42,245 nucleotides of DNA from Nitrospira sp. UBA6493 (GTDB taxonomy: Bacteria > Nitrospirota > Nitrospiria > Nitrospirales > Nitrospiraceae), in contig DJMJ01000007.1 of the NCBI GenBank assembly GCA_002435325.1, positions 1 through 42,245 of the forward strand, given 5' to 3'. Both the position numbers and the translations under genes were made by a program. Below the pieces are notes generated by a model. That model searched no databases and was not told the origin of the DNA. It was given only the letters and a program-made list of their open reading frames with translations. This document shows positions 1-8,502 of the stretch, one piece after another (within the stretch, counting starts at the first letter, position 1; the number at the start of each line of letters is the position of its first letter).

Positions 1-51
1 GTCGTCTACGACATCAGTTCGAAGCCGCCGTCCACGATTGAATGGGAATGA
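1..51 (+). CDS. guaA: GMP synthase (glutamine-hydrolysing), C-terminal end only
   Basis: Only the last 16 codons lie in the window, ending at a TGA. The tail reads VVYDISSKPPSTIEWE, which matches the highly conserved C-terminus of GuaA, where this segment follows the dimerisation domain. GuaA makes GMP from XMP using glutamine in the cytoplasm. The call rests on this short signature alone, but it is distinctive. The next gene starts 46 bases downstream on the same strand, so co-transcription with rluB is possible. Confidence 0.85.
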   Translation, partial: VVYDISSKPPSTIEWE

Positions 52-97
52 TCAGATGCGTTGCGGCACAAGGTGCAAGGCGAGGGGGTAACAGGGG

Positions 98-1012
98 ATG
101 AATGAGAAACGTCGAGCACGTGTTCCGAAGGGCTCGTCCCCTGTTTCTGGCGCCATGCCTGAAACCGGGGTGCGGCTTCAGAAAATTATCGCGACGACCG
201 GTCTGGCTTCCCGCCGAAAGGCGGAGGAGCTGATCGCGAATGGCCATGTGACCGTCAACGGCAAGGTTGTGACCGAACTGGGCACGAAGGTCGATCCGGA
301 ACGCGATCATGTGAAGGTGGACGGCAAGCATCTGACCAACGTGCAGCCTTTTGTCTATCTGATGCTGAATAAGCCGAAGCATGTCATGTCTACGCTCGAC
401 GATCCGGGTGGCCGGACGACAGTGAAAGACTTATTGCATGGCGTCTCGGTGCGAGTGTTTCCTGTCGGCCGCTTGGACTTCGATAGCGAAGGATTGATGC
501 TGCTGACGAACAACGGTGATCTGGCGCAGGCGTTGCTCCATCCGCGCTATCACGTGCCCAAGACCTACCTCATCAAGGTCAAGGGTGTGCTGACGGACGA
601 CGAAATTGCCGAACTGCAGCAGGGTGTGAATCTTGAGGACGGCATGACCAGCCCGGCAACTGTGAAAAAGATTCGCAAGGCCGAAGCGAATTCCTGGGTG
701 GAAATTACGATTCACGAAGGCCGGAAGCATCAGGTGAAGCGGATGCTGGAAACCGTCGGCCATCCGGTGATCAAGTTGACCCGGATTAAGATGGGGCCGT
801 TGACGTTGGGCGGATTGACGTCCGGCGAGTTCCGCTTCTTGACGGATCGGGAGGCCAATGCCTTGCGTGAGGTCGTCGAGCAGCGGCGGACATTGGAACA
901 AGAAGGCAAAGATCCCGGCGTACGGCCCCCGCGCCCCAAGCGGCGTGCGGGCTGGGCCAAGCCCGGGAAGACGAAACGGTATGTGCCGAAGAAAGCGAGA
1001 CGAGTGGCATGA
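98..1012 (+). CDS. rluB: 23S rRNA pseudouridine synthase, RluB/RsuA family
   Basis: Predicted 304-residue enzyme that isomerises a uridine in 23S rRNA to pseudouridine. An S4 RNA-binding domain spans about residues 25-75 (RLQKIIATTGLASRRKAEEL). The catalytic domain contains GRLDFDSEGLMLLTNNGD, with Asp127 as the expected catalytic residue, and later GRKHQVKRML, typical of the family. The C-terminus is a basic tail rich in Arg, Lys and Pro. The ATG at 98 is preceded by a G-rich Shine-Dalgarno-like run (AGGGGG near 83-88). The S4 fold itself begins near residue 24, so a shorter start at MPETG is possible. The stop overlaps the aspS start by four bases (ATGA), suggesting translational coupling. 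Confidence 0.93.
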   Translation: MNEKRRARVPKGSSPVSGAMPETGVRLQKIIATTGLASRRKAEELIANGHVTVNGKVVTELGTKVDPERDHVKVDGKHLTNVQPFVYLMLNKPKHVMSTLDDPGGRTTVKDLLHGVSVRVFPVGRLDFDSEGLMLLTNNGDLAQALLHPRYHVPKTYLIKVKGVLTDDEIAELQQGVNLEDGMTSPATVKKIRKAEANSWVEITIHEGRKHQVKRMLETVGHPVIKLTRIKMGPLTLGGLTSGEFRFLTDREANALREVVEQRRTLEQEGKDPGVRPPRPKRRAGWAKPGKTKRYVPKKARRVA

Positions 1013-2772
1013 AGGCGAGAACGCATCGCTGCGGCGAATTGAACAAGGCCCATGTTGGGCAGACGGTCGTATTGAACGGATGGGTCCAGCGGCGGCGCGA
1101 TCACGGTACGGTGATGTTTGTCGATCTGCGCGACCGTACGGGACTGACGCAGGTCGTGTTTAACGCCGAGCGCAACAAGACGGTGCATGAAAGCGCCCAC
1201 GTCCTCCGCAGCGAATGTGTGGTGTCGGTGATCGGCCAGGTCATGGCCAGGCCGGATGAGTCGAAGAACCCGAATTTGCCGACCGGCGAGATTGAGATCT
1301 TTGTGGACGCGGTTGAAGTTCTGAACGAATCGAAGACGCCGCCGTTCCTGATCGAAGATGATGCCGAGGTCACGGAATCGATTCGCCTCAAGTACCGGTA
1401 TCTGGATTTGCGCCGTCCCCGCATGCAGAAGCTGGTGAAGACCCGACACGATATCGCGCATGCGGTGCGAGGGTTTCTGCATAAAGAAGACTTTCTCGAA
1501 ATCGAGACGCCGATCCTCACGAAGAGCACGCCAGAAGGCGCGCGAGATTATCTCGTTCCCAGCCGTGTGAATCCCGGCACCTTCTTTGCGCTGCCGCAAT
1601 CGCCGCAGCTCTTCAAGCAGGTGCTCATGGTCAGCGGTATGGACCGGTATTACCAGATCGCCCGCTGTTTCCGTGATGAAGATCTCCGCAACGATCGCCA
1701 GCCGGAGTTTACCCAGATCGATCTGGAGATGTCGTTCGTCGACCGCCTGGACGTGATGAGTTTGATGGAAAAGATGATCGTGACCGTGTTCCGTGAAGCC
1801 GGCGGAGTGCAATTGCCGACGCCGTTCCCCCGGATGACCTATGCGGAAGCGATGGGGCGCTATGGATCGGATAAGCCCGATCTGCGCTTCGATATGCCTC
1901 TCTACGATGTGACCGCCTTTGGTGCGGCCAGCGAGTTCAAGGTATTCAAGGAGGCCGCGACGAAAGGCGGACTAGTCAAGGCCTTGATCGTGAAGGGCGG
2001 GGCCGCGACTCCGCGGAGCCGCATTGATGCGCTGGGCGAAACGGCCAAGGGATTCGGAGCCAAAGGATTGGCCTGGCTGAAGATCACGCCGGAAGGGCAG
2101 TTGGAATCCGTCATCGCGAAGTTCCTCGATGCCAAAGCCTTCGCCGCTGCCTTGCCCGAGGCGAATCCCGGCGATCTCGTGCTCTTTGGCGCCGACAAGC
2201 CGGCGGTGGTGCACGATGTGCTAGGCCGCATCCGGCTCCAGTTGGGTGAAGAGTTGAATCTGATTGATAAGAACGCCTGGAAGCCGCTCTGGGTGACGGA
2301 GTTCCCGCTCCTGGATTATTCGCCGGAAGAGAAGCGGTACATCTTCATGCACAACCCCTTCGCCGCGCCGATGGACGAAGATCTAGCCTTGCTGGACTCC
2401 GACCCGCTCAAAGTCAGAGCCAAGGCCTACGATATGGTGTTGAACGGTAGTGAAATCGGCGGCGGGAGCATCCGCAATCACCGAAGCGACATCCAACTCA
2501 AGATCCTCGATCTGCTTGGGATCAACAAGGACCAGGCTCAGGCCAAGTTCGGTTTTCTCCTGGAGGCCTTGGAATATGGCGCGCCTCCGCACGGTGGAAT
2601 CGCCTTCGGGCTGGACCGGCTCATTATGCTGCTGGGCCAGGCAGACTCGATCCGCGATGTCATCGCCTTCCCGAAGACTCAGAAGGCGCAGTGTCCGCTC
2701 ACGGATGCGCCTTCGACCGTCAGCGCCGAGCAATTGAAGGAGCTTCGCATTAAGCTGGATCTGGTGGAGTAG
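1009..2772 (+). CDS. aspS: Aspartate--tRNA ligase, bacterial type
   Basis: 587-residue class II aminoacyl-tRNA synthetase that charges tRNA-Asp, or tRNA-Asp and tRNA-Asn if the enzyme is non-discriminating. An N-terminal OB-fold anticodon-binding domain (about 1-110) includes NGWVQRRRDHGTVMFVDLRD. Motif 2 is seen as FRDEDLRNDRQPEFTQID, followed by the bacterial GAD insertion (about 290-420). Motif 3 is GGIAFGLDRLIMLLG near the end. Length is normal for the bacterial form. The ATG overlaps the rluB stop codon, and aroC begins six bases after the stop, so rluB-aspS-aroC probably form one transcript. Confidence 0.97.
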   Translation: MKARTHRCGELNKAHVGQTVVLNGWVQRRRDHGTVMFVDLRDRTGLTQVVFNAERNKTVHESAHVLRSECVVSVIGQVMARPDESKNPNLPTGEIEIFVDAVEVLNESKTPPFLIEDDAEVTESIRLKYRYLDLRRPRMQKLVKTRHDIAHAVRGFLHKEDFLEIETPILTKSTPEGARDYLVPSRVNPGTFFALPQSPQLFKQVLMVSGMDRYYQIARCFRDEDLRNDRQPEFTQIDLEMSFVDRLDVMSLMEKMIVTVFREAGGVQLPTPFPRMTYAEAMGRYGSDKPDLRFDMPLYDVTAFGAASEFKVFKEAATKGGLVKALIVKGGAATPRSRIDALGETAKGFGAKGLAWLKITPEGQLESVIAKFLDAKAFAAALPEANPGDLVLFGADKPAVVHDVLGRIRLQLGEELNLIDKNAWKPLWVTEFPLLDYSPEEKRYIFMHNPFAAPMDEDLALLDSDPLKVRAKAYDMVLNGSEIGGGSIRNHRSDIQLKILDLLGINKDQAQAKFGFLLEALEYGAPPHGGIAFGLDRLIMLLGQADSIRDVIAFPKTQKAQCPLTDAPSTVSAEQLKELRIKLDLVE

Positions 2773-2778
2773 AGGAGA

Positions 2779-3942
2779 ATGGCCGGCAATACGTTCGGCA
2801 GAATCTTCACGGTCACATCCTTTGGCGAGAGCCATGGGCCGGCGATTGGCTGTGTCGTCGATGGATGTCCGCCGGGCCTTGCACTTTCCACTGAAGACAT
2901 TCAAAAAGACCTGGACCGGCGCAAGCCGGGCACCTCCCGCCACGTCACGCAACGGCAGGAGTCCGATACTGTCGAGATTTTGTCCGGCGTGTTCGAGGGA
3001 AAGACCACCGGCACGCCGATCGCACTCCTTATCCGTAACGAAGACCAGCGTAGCCGAGACTACGGCAATCTCGCGGAGACGTTCCGCCCCGGCCACGCCG
3101 ACTATACCTATTGGCAGAAATATGGCATTCGCGACCATCGCGGCGGAGGACGATCTTCGGCGCGCGAGACGGCGGTGCGTGTGGCCGCTGCGGCGATTGC
3201 CAGGAAGTGGCTCTCGGAGAGATACGGTGTTGTCATCCGCGGCTATCTAAGCCAGCTCGGGCCGATCGAATTGCCGTTCAAGACTTGGGACTCTGTTGGC
3301 ACCAACGCCTTCTTCTCGGCCAATCCAGACCGCGTTGCCCAGTGCGAGGCCTATATGGACGAGCTCCGGAAGACTGGCGATTCCGTCGGCGCGAAGATCA
3401 CCACGGTGGCTGAGCATGTGCCGGTAGGCTGGGGAAGTCCCGTCTATGCAAAGCTGGATTCCGACCTGGCCGCAGGCATGATGAGCATCAACGCGGTGAA
3501 GGCGGTGGAGATAGGGGCAGGCTTCGCCTCTGTGACTCAGCGTGGTTCCGAACATGGGGACGAGCTGATGCCGGAGGGGTTTTTATCCAACCATGCTGGC
3601 GGCATCCTCGGCGGCATCTCGACCGGGCAGGATGTCGTCGTGACGATCGGGATAAAGCCGACTTCGAGCATTCGCATACCGCGACGGTCAATCGACAAAC
3701 AAGGCAAGCCGGTCACGGTTGAAACGAACGGCCGCCACGATCCATGCGTTGGCATCCGCGCCACGCCAATTGCCGAAGCCATGATGGCGCTTGTGCTCAT
3801 GGATCACGCCTTGCTGCATCGCGCACAGAACGCCGATGTGAAGACGGCAACGCCAAAGATTCCAGCATCTCCGAATAAGTCCGCCAAGTCATCCACGTCT
3901 GTTGGTTCCACAAAGACTAACTCCAATCCCCACGAAGCCTAG
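2779..3942 (+). CDS. aroC: Chorismate synthase
   Basis: 387-residue FMN-dependent enzyme that converts 5-enolpyruvylshikimate 3-phosphate to chorismate, the last step of the shikimate pathway. Family signatures are visible: TSFGESHGPAIG near the N-terminus, RNEDQRSRDY, and GGGRSSARETAVRVAAAAI. A GAGGAGA ribosome-binding site sits directly before the ATG. The last 35 or so residues form a low-complexity Lys/Ser/Thr/Pro tail beyond the usual end of the fold. Such tails vary between species and carry no catalytic residues. Confidence 0.97.
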   Translation: MAGNTFGRIFTVTSFGESHGPAIGCVVDGCPPGLALSTEDIQKDLDRRKPGTSRHVTQRQESDTVEILSGVFEGKTTGTPIALLIRNEDQRSRDYGNLAETFRPGHADYTYWQKYGIRDHRGGGRSSARETAVRVAAAAIARKWLSERYGVVIRGYLSQLGPIELPFKTWDSVGTNAFFSANPDRVAQCEAYMDELRKTGDSVGAKITTVAEHVPVGWGSPVYAKLDSDLAAGMMSINAVKAVEIGAGFASVTQRGSEHGDELMPEGFLSNHAGGILGGISTGQDVVVTIGIKPTSSIRIPRRSIDKQGKPVTVETNGRHDPCVGIRATPIAEAMMALVLMDHALLHRAQNADVKTATPKIPASPNKSAKSSTSVGSTKTNSNPHEA

Positions 3943-3951
3943 CGGGCTTCT

Positions 3952-4734
3952 ATGTCCTCCATCATCGATATTCACAAAGCGACCGTCTATCGGGGAGAGA
4001 CCTGCGTTTTTTCAGACTTTTCTTTTGCGCTGCAGGAGGGCGAGCATGCGGCGATTCTGGGACCGAATGGCGCTGGAAAATCGACGTTGCTCAAGCTCTT
4101 GGCCGGCGGCGTCCATCCCTTTCCATTGGACGAGACCCGCGTCCGTATTTTCGGCGAAGAATGCAGCAATGTCTGGGAAGTACGGAAACGGCTGGGTCTC
4201 GTCTCACACGATCTTCAGCGCGACTATCTGATCTGCGCCGAGGGGTTGAACGTCATCCTGTCCGGTTTTTATGCGAGCAATGACACGTATGAGTATCAGG
4301 AGTTCAGCGGGGCGCAGGTCTTGCGGGCGTGTGAGGTGATGGAAGATCTCGGGATCGAGTCGCTAGCTGGCCGCCGCTTCGGTCATCTTTCGACCGGCGA
4401 GCAACGCCGCTTTCTACTCGGGCGCGCGCTGGTGCATGATCCCACTTTGCTGGTCTTGGATGAACCGACAAGCGGACTCGACTTGAAGGCCTGTTTCCAA
4501 TATCTGAGTCTCCTGCGCGCGCAGATCCGCAGAGGAAAGACGGTGCTCCTGGTTACCCACCATCTGCACGAAATCCCGCCGGAGATCGAGCGGGTGGTCT
4601 TGCTCAAAGAAGGGCAGATTGTCGCCGAAGGCAGCAAAGCCAATCTATTCACAGATGGGAATCTCAGCCGGCTCTTTGACCAGCCAGTAACTCTTGTTCG
4701 AGCCAATGGCTGGTATCAGGCCTTGCCTGGGTAA
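3952..4734 (+). CDS. ABC transporter ATP-binding protein, no cognate permease nearby
   Basis: 260-residue ABC ATPase with all core motifs: Walker A GPNGAGKST (residues 37-45), signature LSTGEQ (146-151), Walker B LLVLDEP (166-172) and H-loop His203. The signature is LSTGE rather than LSGGQ, as in several cytoplasmic or iron-type ABC ATPases. No membrane or substrate-binding partner is encoded beside it. The gene may therefore pair with a permease elsewhere or be a soluble YlmA-like ATPase. It follows aroC by nine bases and ends four bases before the convergent protease gene, so the two genes share almost no terminator space. Substrate is unknown. Confidence 0.85.
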   Translation: MSSIIDIHKATVYRGETCVFSDFSFALQEGEHAAILGPNGAGKSTLLKLLAGGVHPFPLDETRVRIFGEECSNVWEVRKRLGLVSHDLQRDYLICAEGLNVILSGFYASNDTYEYQEFSGAQVLRACEVMEDLGIESLAGRRFGHLSTGEQRRFLLGRALVHDPTLLVLDEPTSGLDLKACFQYLSLLRAQIRRGKTVLLVTHHLHEIPPEIERVVLLKEGQIVAEGSKANLFTDGNLSRLFDQPVTLVRANGWYQALPG

Positions 4735-4738
4735 CGAC

Positions 4739-5776
4739 TTATCCCCCTCCCAGCGTCACGGTAAAGGTCAGGGTGGCGTCGATGCGCCGGACTTTGACCT
4801 GAACTTGTTGGCCGGGAGTCGTGCGCTCGATCAGATAATTTTTCAAATGTTTGGCATCATCGATCTCGGTATCGTCCACCGCGATGATGATATCGTGCTT
4901 CTGGATGCCGGCTGACTTGGACGGTTCCCCCACCTCCTTCACCGCCATGCGCCATTTGGTGCCATCCTTTACCGCCATCATGTGAATACCCATTTTTGAG
5001 AAAGCCAGGGGTTTTCCTTCCATGGCCGCGTTCACAATCCGGTTGGCGAGATTCGCCGGAATGGCAAAGGCCATGCGGCTGCAATGGGCTGTGGAATCGT
5101 CTCGCTCGGTCTGAATGATGGCATGCATGATCCCGACGACCTCGCCCTTGTCGTTGAAGAGCCCGCCGCCGGAGTTGCCGCTGCAGGCGGCCACATCGGC
5201 TTGGATCAGTCTGGTGTCGACCGTTTGCAGGAAGGTGTTCGTATTGCCCAGGTGCCCGAATGACATGGTGGGCCCCCAACCCATGGGATAGCCGACAGTG
5301 AAAACTTCCTGTCCCGACTGCACATCCTCAGCGGCGAATGAGGCGTTGGCACGCAGCTTGGCGCGATGCGCTTCAGTGACGCGATACACCACCACATCCA
5401 TAAAGGCGCTGTCTCCGACCAGGTCGGCGGATAGTTCATGGAGATCGGTCGTGAGGATGCGGATCTGTTTTTCAAGGAGGACGCCGGTCGTTGGATCATG
5501 CTTCTCCGCTGCGTGCCTAGCAGTGACGATGTAGCCGTCGCGCAGGTGAAAGCCGGTGCCGCGTACCAGAATCTTTCCCGGTTTGTCGGGGGTGCGTTGA
5601 TCCTGCGTATCTTCGAGCACGCCGACAGTGGCGAGTTTGGCGCGCAGCAACGCCTCTTGGTTGAATGGTGTCGGTTCTGCGCCGAGTGGAGTGGTCAGCA
5701 TTGTGGCGCCGATCCATACTGTGAGTGCTATGAGTGATGATGAACACGTAGAGAGAGGACGATGATGGATGCGCAT
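4739..5776 (-). CDS. Exported trypsin-like serine protease with C-terminal PDZ domain
   Basis: 345 residues with a Sec-type signal peptide (about 1-33, ending near LGAEP). The chymotrypsin-fold protease has a likely catalytic triad of His88 (TARHAA), Asp127 (MDVVVY) and Ser202 (CSGNSGGGLF). A PDZ domain follows at about 260-345 (GIQKHDIIIAVDDTEI). This is the HtrA/DegP architecture with a single PDZ, so a periplasmic protein-quality-control role is likely; the substrate is unknown. An AAAGGAT site lies just upstream of the ATG. The 5' end diverges from the small exported-protein gene at 5908. Confidence 0.85.
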   Translation of the reverse strand: MRIHHRPLSTCSSSLIALTVWIGATMLTTPLGAEPTPFNQEALLRAKLATVGVLEDTQDQRTPDKPGKILVRGTGFHLRDGYIVTARHAAEKHDPTTGVLLEKQIRILTTDLHELSADLVGDSAFMDVVVYRVTEAHRAKLRANASFAAEDVQSGQEVFTVGYPMGWGPTMSFGHLGNTNTFLQTVDTRLIQADVAACSGNSGGGLFNDKGEVVGIMHAIIQTERDDSTAHCSRMAFAIPANLANRIVNAAMEGKPLAFSKMGIHMMAVKDGTKWRMAVKEVGEPSKSAGIQKHDIIIAVDDTEIDDAKHLKNYLIERTTPGQQVQVKVRRIDATLTFTVTLGGG

Positions 5777-5814
5777 GGATAATCCTTTCGAGAGAGCCGT
5801 ATCTATTTTTACAG

Positions 5815-5820
5815 TATAAT
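5815..5820 (+). promoter_or_regulatory. Possible -10 element in the divergent intergenic region
   Basis: A perfect TATAAT lies in the AT-rich gap between the divergent protease gene and the 5908 gene. I find no good -35 hexamer at the right distance. The opposite strand reads TATACT across the same site and could serve the protease. This is only a suggestive site. Confidence 0.3.
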
Positions 5821-5907
5821 CAGCTGGGGCTGTTTCTGAAAGTCCATTGGATAAGACATGGTATGTTGGTCCTAGCGTGTGGCAGGAAAGTATAGACGGA
5901 GGATAGC

Positions 5908-6228
5908 ATGATGGTTTTTAGCCGAATCGGCAGGCGAAATAGCCAGACGATGTTGGTTGTCTTGGTCTGTGTCGTGGCTTCAGGATCTCATGTGTTTGCA
6001 GCGGATGAGCAGGCAGCACCGTCGGGAGGGGTTGTTGACCAGATCGGCACGTCGGTGAAGAACCTGGCGACGAAGATCGAAAAAGAAGTGACCGGAGTAG
6101 TCAGGAAGCTGGAAGACAGCGAGACGCCGAAAAAGGTGGGCAATGAGGTGAAGCGCTCAGCCAATGTGTTGGGTGAAAAAGTCGAAGAGGCCGGCAAAAA
6201 ACTCAAAGAATCATTCAAGTCCGACTAG
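5908..6228 (+). CDS. Small exported helical protein, function unknown
   Basis: 106 residues. A basic N-terminus and hydrophobic stretch (about 14-31, VLVVLVCVVASGSHVFA with small variations) form a probable signal peptide cleaved after VFAAD. The mature part is Lys/Glu-rich and looks mostly alpha-helical (TKIEKEVTGVVRKLED, EKVEEAGKKLKESFK), somewhat like YtxH/LEA-style small stress proteins. GGAGG lies about six bases before the ATG. The gene is convergent with the OmpA-like gene, with a strong hairpin between them. I do not recognise a family; a periplasmic stress role would be a guess. Confidence 0.65.
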   Translation: MMVFSRIGRRNSQTMLVVLVCVVASGSHVFAADEQAAPSGGVVDQIGTSVKNLATKIEKEVTGVVRKLEDSETPKKVGNEVKRSANVLGEKVEEAGKKLKESFKSD

Positions 6229-6296
6229 CCTCGTCCGATCCTCCCATATATCCGTTTCGATGATGTGTTCTATGACAGGCTTGCGTAGGGAAGGCA

Positions 6297-6326
6297 GGCG
6301 GCCATCATGGAAGCATGATGGCCGCC
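6297..6326. terminator. Perfect 13-bp hairpin between convergent genes
   Basis: GGCGGCCATCATG, loop GAAG, CATGATGGCCGCC. It sits between the stops of the 5908 gene (+) and the OmpA-like gene (-). Neither strand has a clear T-run after the stem, so it may act as a bidirectional transcript-end or stabilising hairpin rather than a textbook intrinsic terminator. Confidence 0.55.
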
Positions 6327-6341
6327 CAGGTCGCGGACGGA

Positions 6342-7715
6342 TTAGAACCCGCCGGGACCGGTGGAGACTAATTGTCCTGTGATCTGTGAGAGATCTTTGG
6401 GGTGAAGGACAATTTCGATCCGGCGGTTGGCGCTCCGGCCTTCTTCAGTTTCGTTCGGGCCTACAGGTCGTGTGTCCGCATAGCCGACAGCGGAGAGATA
6501 TTGGCGGTCTACGCCGCCATGGTCGATCAAATACCGCACGACGGTGGTTGCCCGGGCGGTTGATAATTCCCAATTTGTTTTGAATTTATCTTGCAGCTTG
6601 GTGCTGATGGGCACGTTGTCGGTGTGTCCTTCGATCCGGATTTGTTTGTCGGTGATCGTGTTGAGCACGTCACCCACCTGTTTCAAGACTTTCATGCCGG
6701 CCGGTTTTACCTGCGCCTGGCCGGAATCGAATAACACCCTGTCCACCATGTTGATTGTGAGCTGGTCGCGGACCTGCTGAATGGTGATGTTGCCTTTGGC
6801 GATCTCATCCTGCAGCGACTTCGACAGTTCTTCCTGGGTGCGCGTCAGGCGGGCGATCTCCGCCTCCTTGGCTGCGCGTTCTTGCTCCAGGCGTGCTTTC
6901 TCGGCCTCTTCCGCTTTGAGCCGCTGGCGTTCCTGCTCAAGGCTGGCCGTGAGTTGAGATTGCTTTTGTTGCAGCTCTTCCCGTTCACGAGCGAGTCTGG
7001 TCTTTTCCTCTTCCTCGATTTTCAGGCGTTGGCGCTCTTCTTCGAGATTGGCCGTGAGTTGAGATTGCTTCTGTTGCAGTGCTTCCCGCTCACGAGCCAG
7101 CTTGGCATTTTCCTCTTCCTCGGTTTTCAGGCGCTGGCGTTCTTGCTCTAGGCGGGCGGCAAGTTGCAGTTGTTCCTGGCGCAACTGTTCGCGCTCCTTG
7201 GCGATTCTGGCGCTATTGGCCTCCAGCGCGCTGGCCTGCTTTTGGAGATTCGCAATTTTCTCCTGCGCTGAGGCTGTGCCACTGGCATACTTCGCCTCAA
7301 GATCGGTGATCTGTCCCCGAACGTTGTCCAGTTCGCGATTGAGCTGCTCTTTTTCCTGTTCGAGGCCATCGAGGCGTGCTTGCAAGTTTGACGAACGAGC
7401 CTCCAATGCCGCCCGATCCTGGGCGAGTGTGACGGCGCGCTCTTCCGCGACCTTCCGCTGTTTGGCCTCCTGATCCAAGTTCTCTTGCAGATTCGCGAGT
7501 TGTTGCCGTAAATGATCGGCTTGCGCCTTCAATTGTTTCTTGAGCTGCTCCAGCTCGGCGGCCTGTTCTGCGGAGAGTTTGGTCGCGGCATCCAGCTCGC
7601 CGAGCGTCTTGAGGTGGGTATCTTTGGTCACACAGCCTATCGGCATCAGGGCACAAAACAAGATCAGGGAGGCGAAGCGGAATGAGAGAGTACGGATCGG
7701 GGTATGTTGGTGCAT
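6342..7715 (-). CDS. OmpA-family outer-membrane lipoprotein with long coiled coil
   Basis: 457 residues from the ATG at 7715, which has an excellent AGGAGG ribosome-binding site. A longer reading frame to 7769 lacks one. A lipobox-type signal ends in MPIGC (Cys28), predicting a lipidated N-terminus. Residues about 45-300 form a continuous coiled coil rich in Glu, Gln, Leu and Arg, containing three tandem 35-residue repeats. The C-terminal OmpA/MotB-type peptidoglycan-binding domain (about 325-450) shows IEGHTDNVPI, NWELSTARATTVV and GRSANRRIEIV. The protein probably spans from a membrane to the peptidoglycan as an envelope tether. Confidence 0.88.
   Translation of the reverse strand: MHQHTPIRTLSFRFASLILFCALMPIGCVTKDTHLKTLGELDAATKLSAEQAAELEQLKKQLKAQADHLRQQLANLQENLDQEAKQRKVAEERAVTLAQDRAALEARSSNLQARLDGLEQEKEQLNRELDNVRGQITDLEAKYASGTASAQEKIANLQKQASALEANSARIAKEREQLRQEQLQLAARLEQERQRLKTEEEENAKLAREREALQQKQSQLTANLEEERQRLKIEEEEKTRLAREREELQQKQSQLTASLEQERQRLKAEEAEKARLEQERAAKEAEIARLTRTQEELSKSLQDEIAKGNITIQQVRDQLTINMVDRVLFDSGQAQVKPAGMKVLKQVGDVLNTITDKQIRIEGHTDNVPISTKLQDKFKTNWELSTARATTVVRYLIDHGGVDRQYLSAVGYADTRPVGPNETEEGRSANRRIEIVLHPKDLSQITGQLVSTGPGGF
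6849..7163 (-). repeat. Three tandem 105-bp (35-residue) coiled-coil repeats inside the OmpA-like gene
   Basis: The repeats begin at LAARLEQE, LTANLEEE and LTASLEQE, spaced exactly 35 codons apart, and share a core of EERQRLK..EEE and REREELQQKQSQ. The first two are closest. Loss or gain of units would lengthen or shorten the coiled coil without breaking the frame. Confidence 0.85.
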
Positions 7716-7924
7716 GGCTTCCTCCTGTAAAGGATGACTGACGAATGGAGAAGCATTGAGCAAACTCAATGCCTGATTTGCAGGAGATGTACGAGGCGGA
7801 GAATTGGTCGGTTCTCAATATGTTGCGACGGTGAATGAATTGCCGTTGTGGGCGGAGTGGTGTGTGAGGCAGATGTGGCTGTAGGGTTCTGCCTACGACG
7901 GGTGGCCTAATGCCATAGCGGGAT

Positions 7925-7948
7925 GGGGCGCAGCGAGAGCTGCGCCCC
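7925..7948. terminator. Perfect 10-bp GC-rich hairpin after the 7959 gene
   Basis: GGGGCGCAGC, loop GAGA, GCTGCGCCCC. It lies 10 bases beyond the stop of the minus-strand small gene. No T-run follows on the minus strand, so the terminator assignment rests on stem strength and position only. Confidence 0.5.
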
Positions 7949-7958
7949 GAGGTGCGGG

Positions 7959-8135
7959 CTACTTGCCGGTCGCGTCTTTCTTCTCTTCTTTTTTCTGCTC
8001 GTCGGCCTTTGACCCGGCTTGATCTTTCTTATCTTTTTGTTCGGCTGGGGCCGGTTCATTGGCGAAGGTCATGGGAATGCCGAATCCCGCGGTGAGAAAC
8101 GCGGCTAAGGCGAACATGTGTACGAAGCGAATCAT
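7959..8135 (-). CDS. 58-residue exported Lys/Glu-rich peptide, function unknown
   Basis: The start at 8135 is chosen because AAGGAGG lies seven bases upstream; the longer frame to 8240 has no comparable site. Residues 1-25 form a signal peptide (MIRFVHMFALAAFLTAGFG, cleaved near TFANE). The mature part is about 33 residues, almost all charged or polar (KKDQAGSKADEQKKEEKKD). Such peptides are often annotated as hypothetical in this lineage. A role in metal or envelope stress is possible but nothing in the sequence proves it. Confidence 0.6.
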   Translation of the reverse strand: MIRFVHMFALAAFLTAGFGIPMTFANEPAPAEQKDKKDQAGSKADEQKKEEKKDATGK

Positions 8136-8502
8136 GGTGGAACCTCCTTGTTGAGAAATAGTGGGTGTCTTCATCGACACGACACGTGCGCTGCTATGCA
8201 GGTACATGGCTAGAGAGCAAGTGCGGTGCCGTGGCGACATGATGGGCAGCGTCCAGGAGGTAAATCTTTCAGTAATGTAACTGCCTCAGATGTTTGGCAT
8301 TGTGAAGCGGGTGTATGGGGTCCTGTGTCGGAGGAAGAGGGAGTTCTATGGAAGAAGTTGGAAGATCTGTAGGGTTATGCCTTCGGAATGGCATATCGGA
8401 GCGTCCTGGACAATCGCGGATGAGGTGTCGTTGTCAACGGGATCCGTGAACGCAATGCCGGTCTTGACCTGGCTGCGGGTGCCTGCCAAGCTGTCAAAAA
8501 TT

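Noticed and set aside
8255..8280. AGGAGG followed by ATG-TAA as a minimal start-stop ORF before rluE
   Set aside because: The 14-base spacing between AGGAGG and ATG is too long for efficient initiation; it is probably chance.
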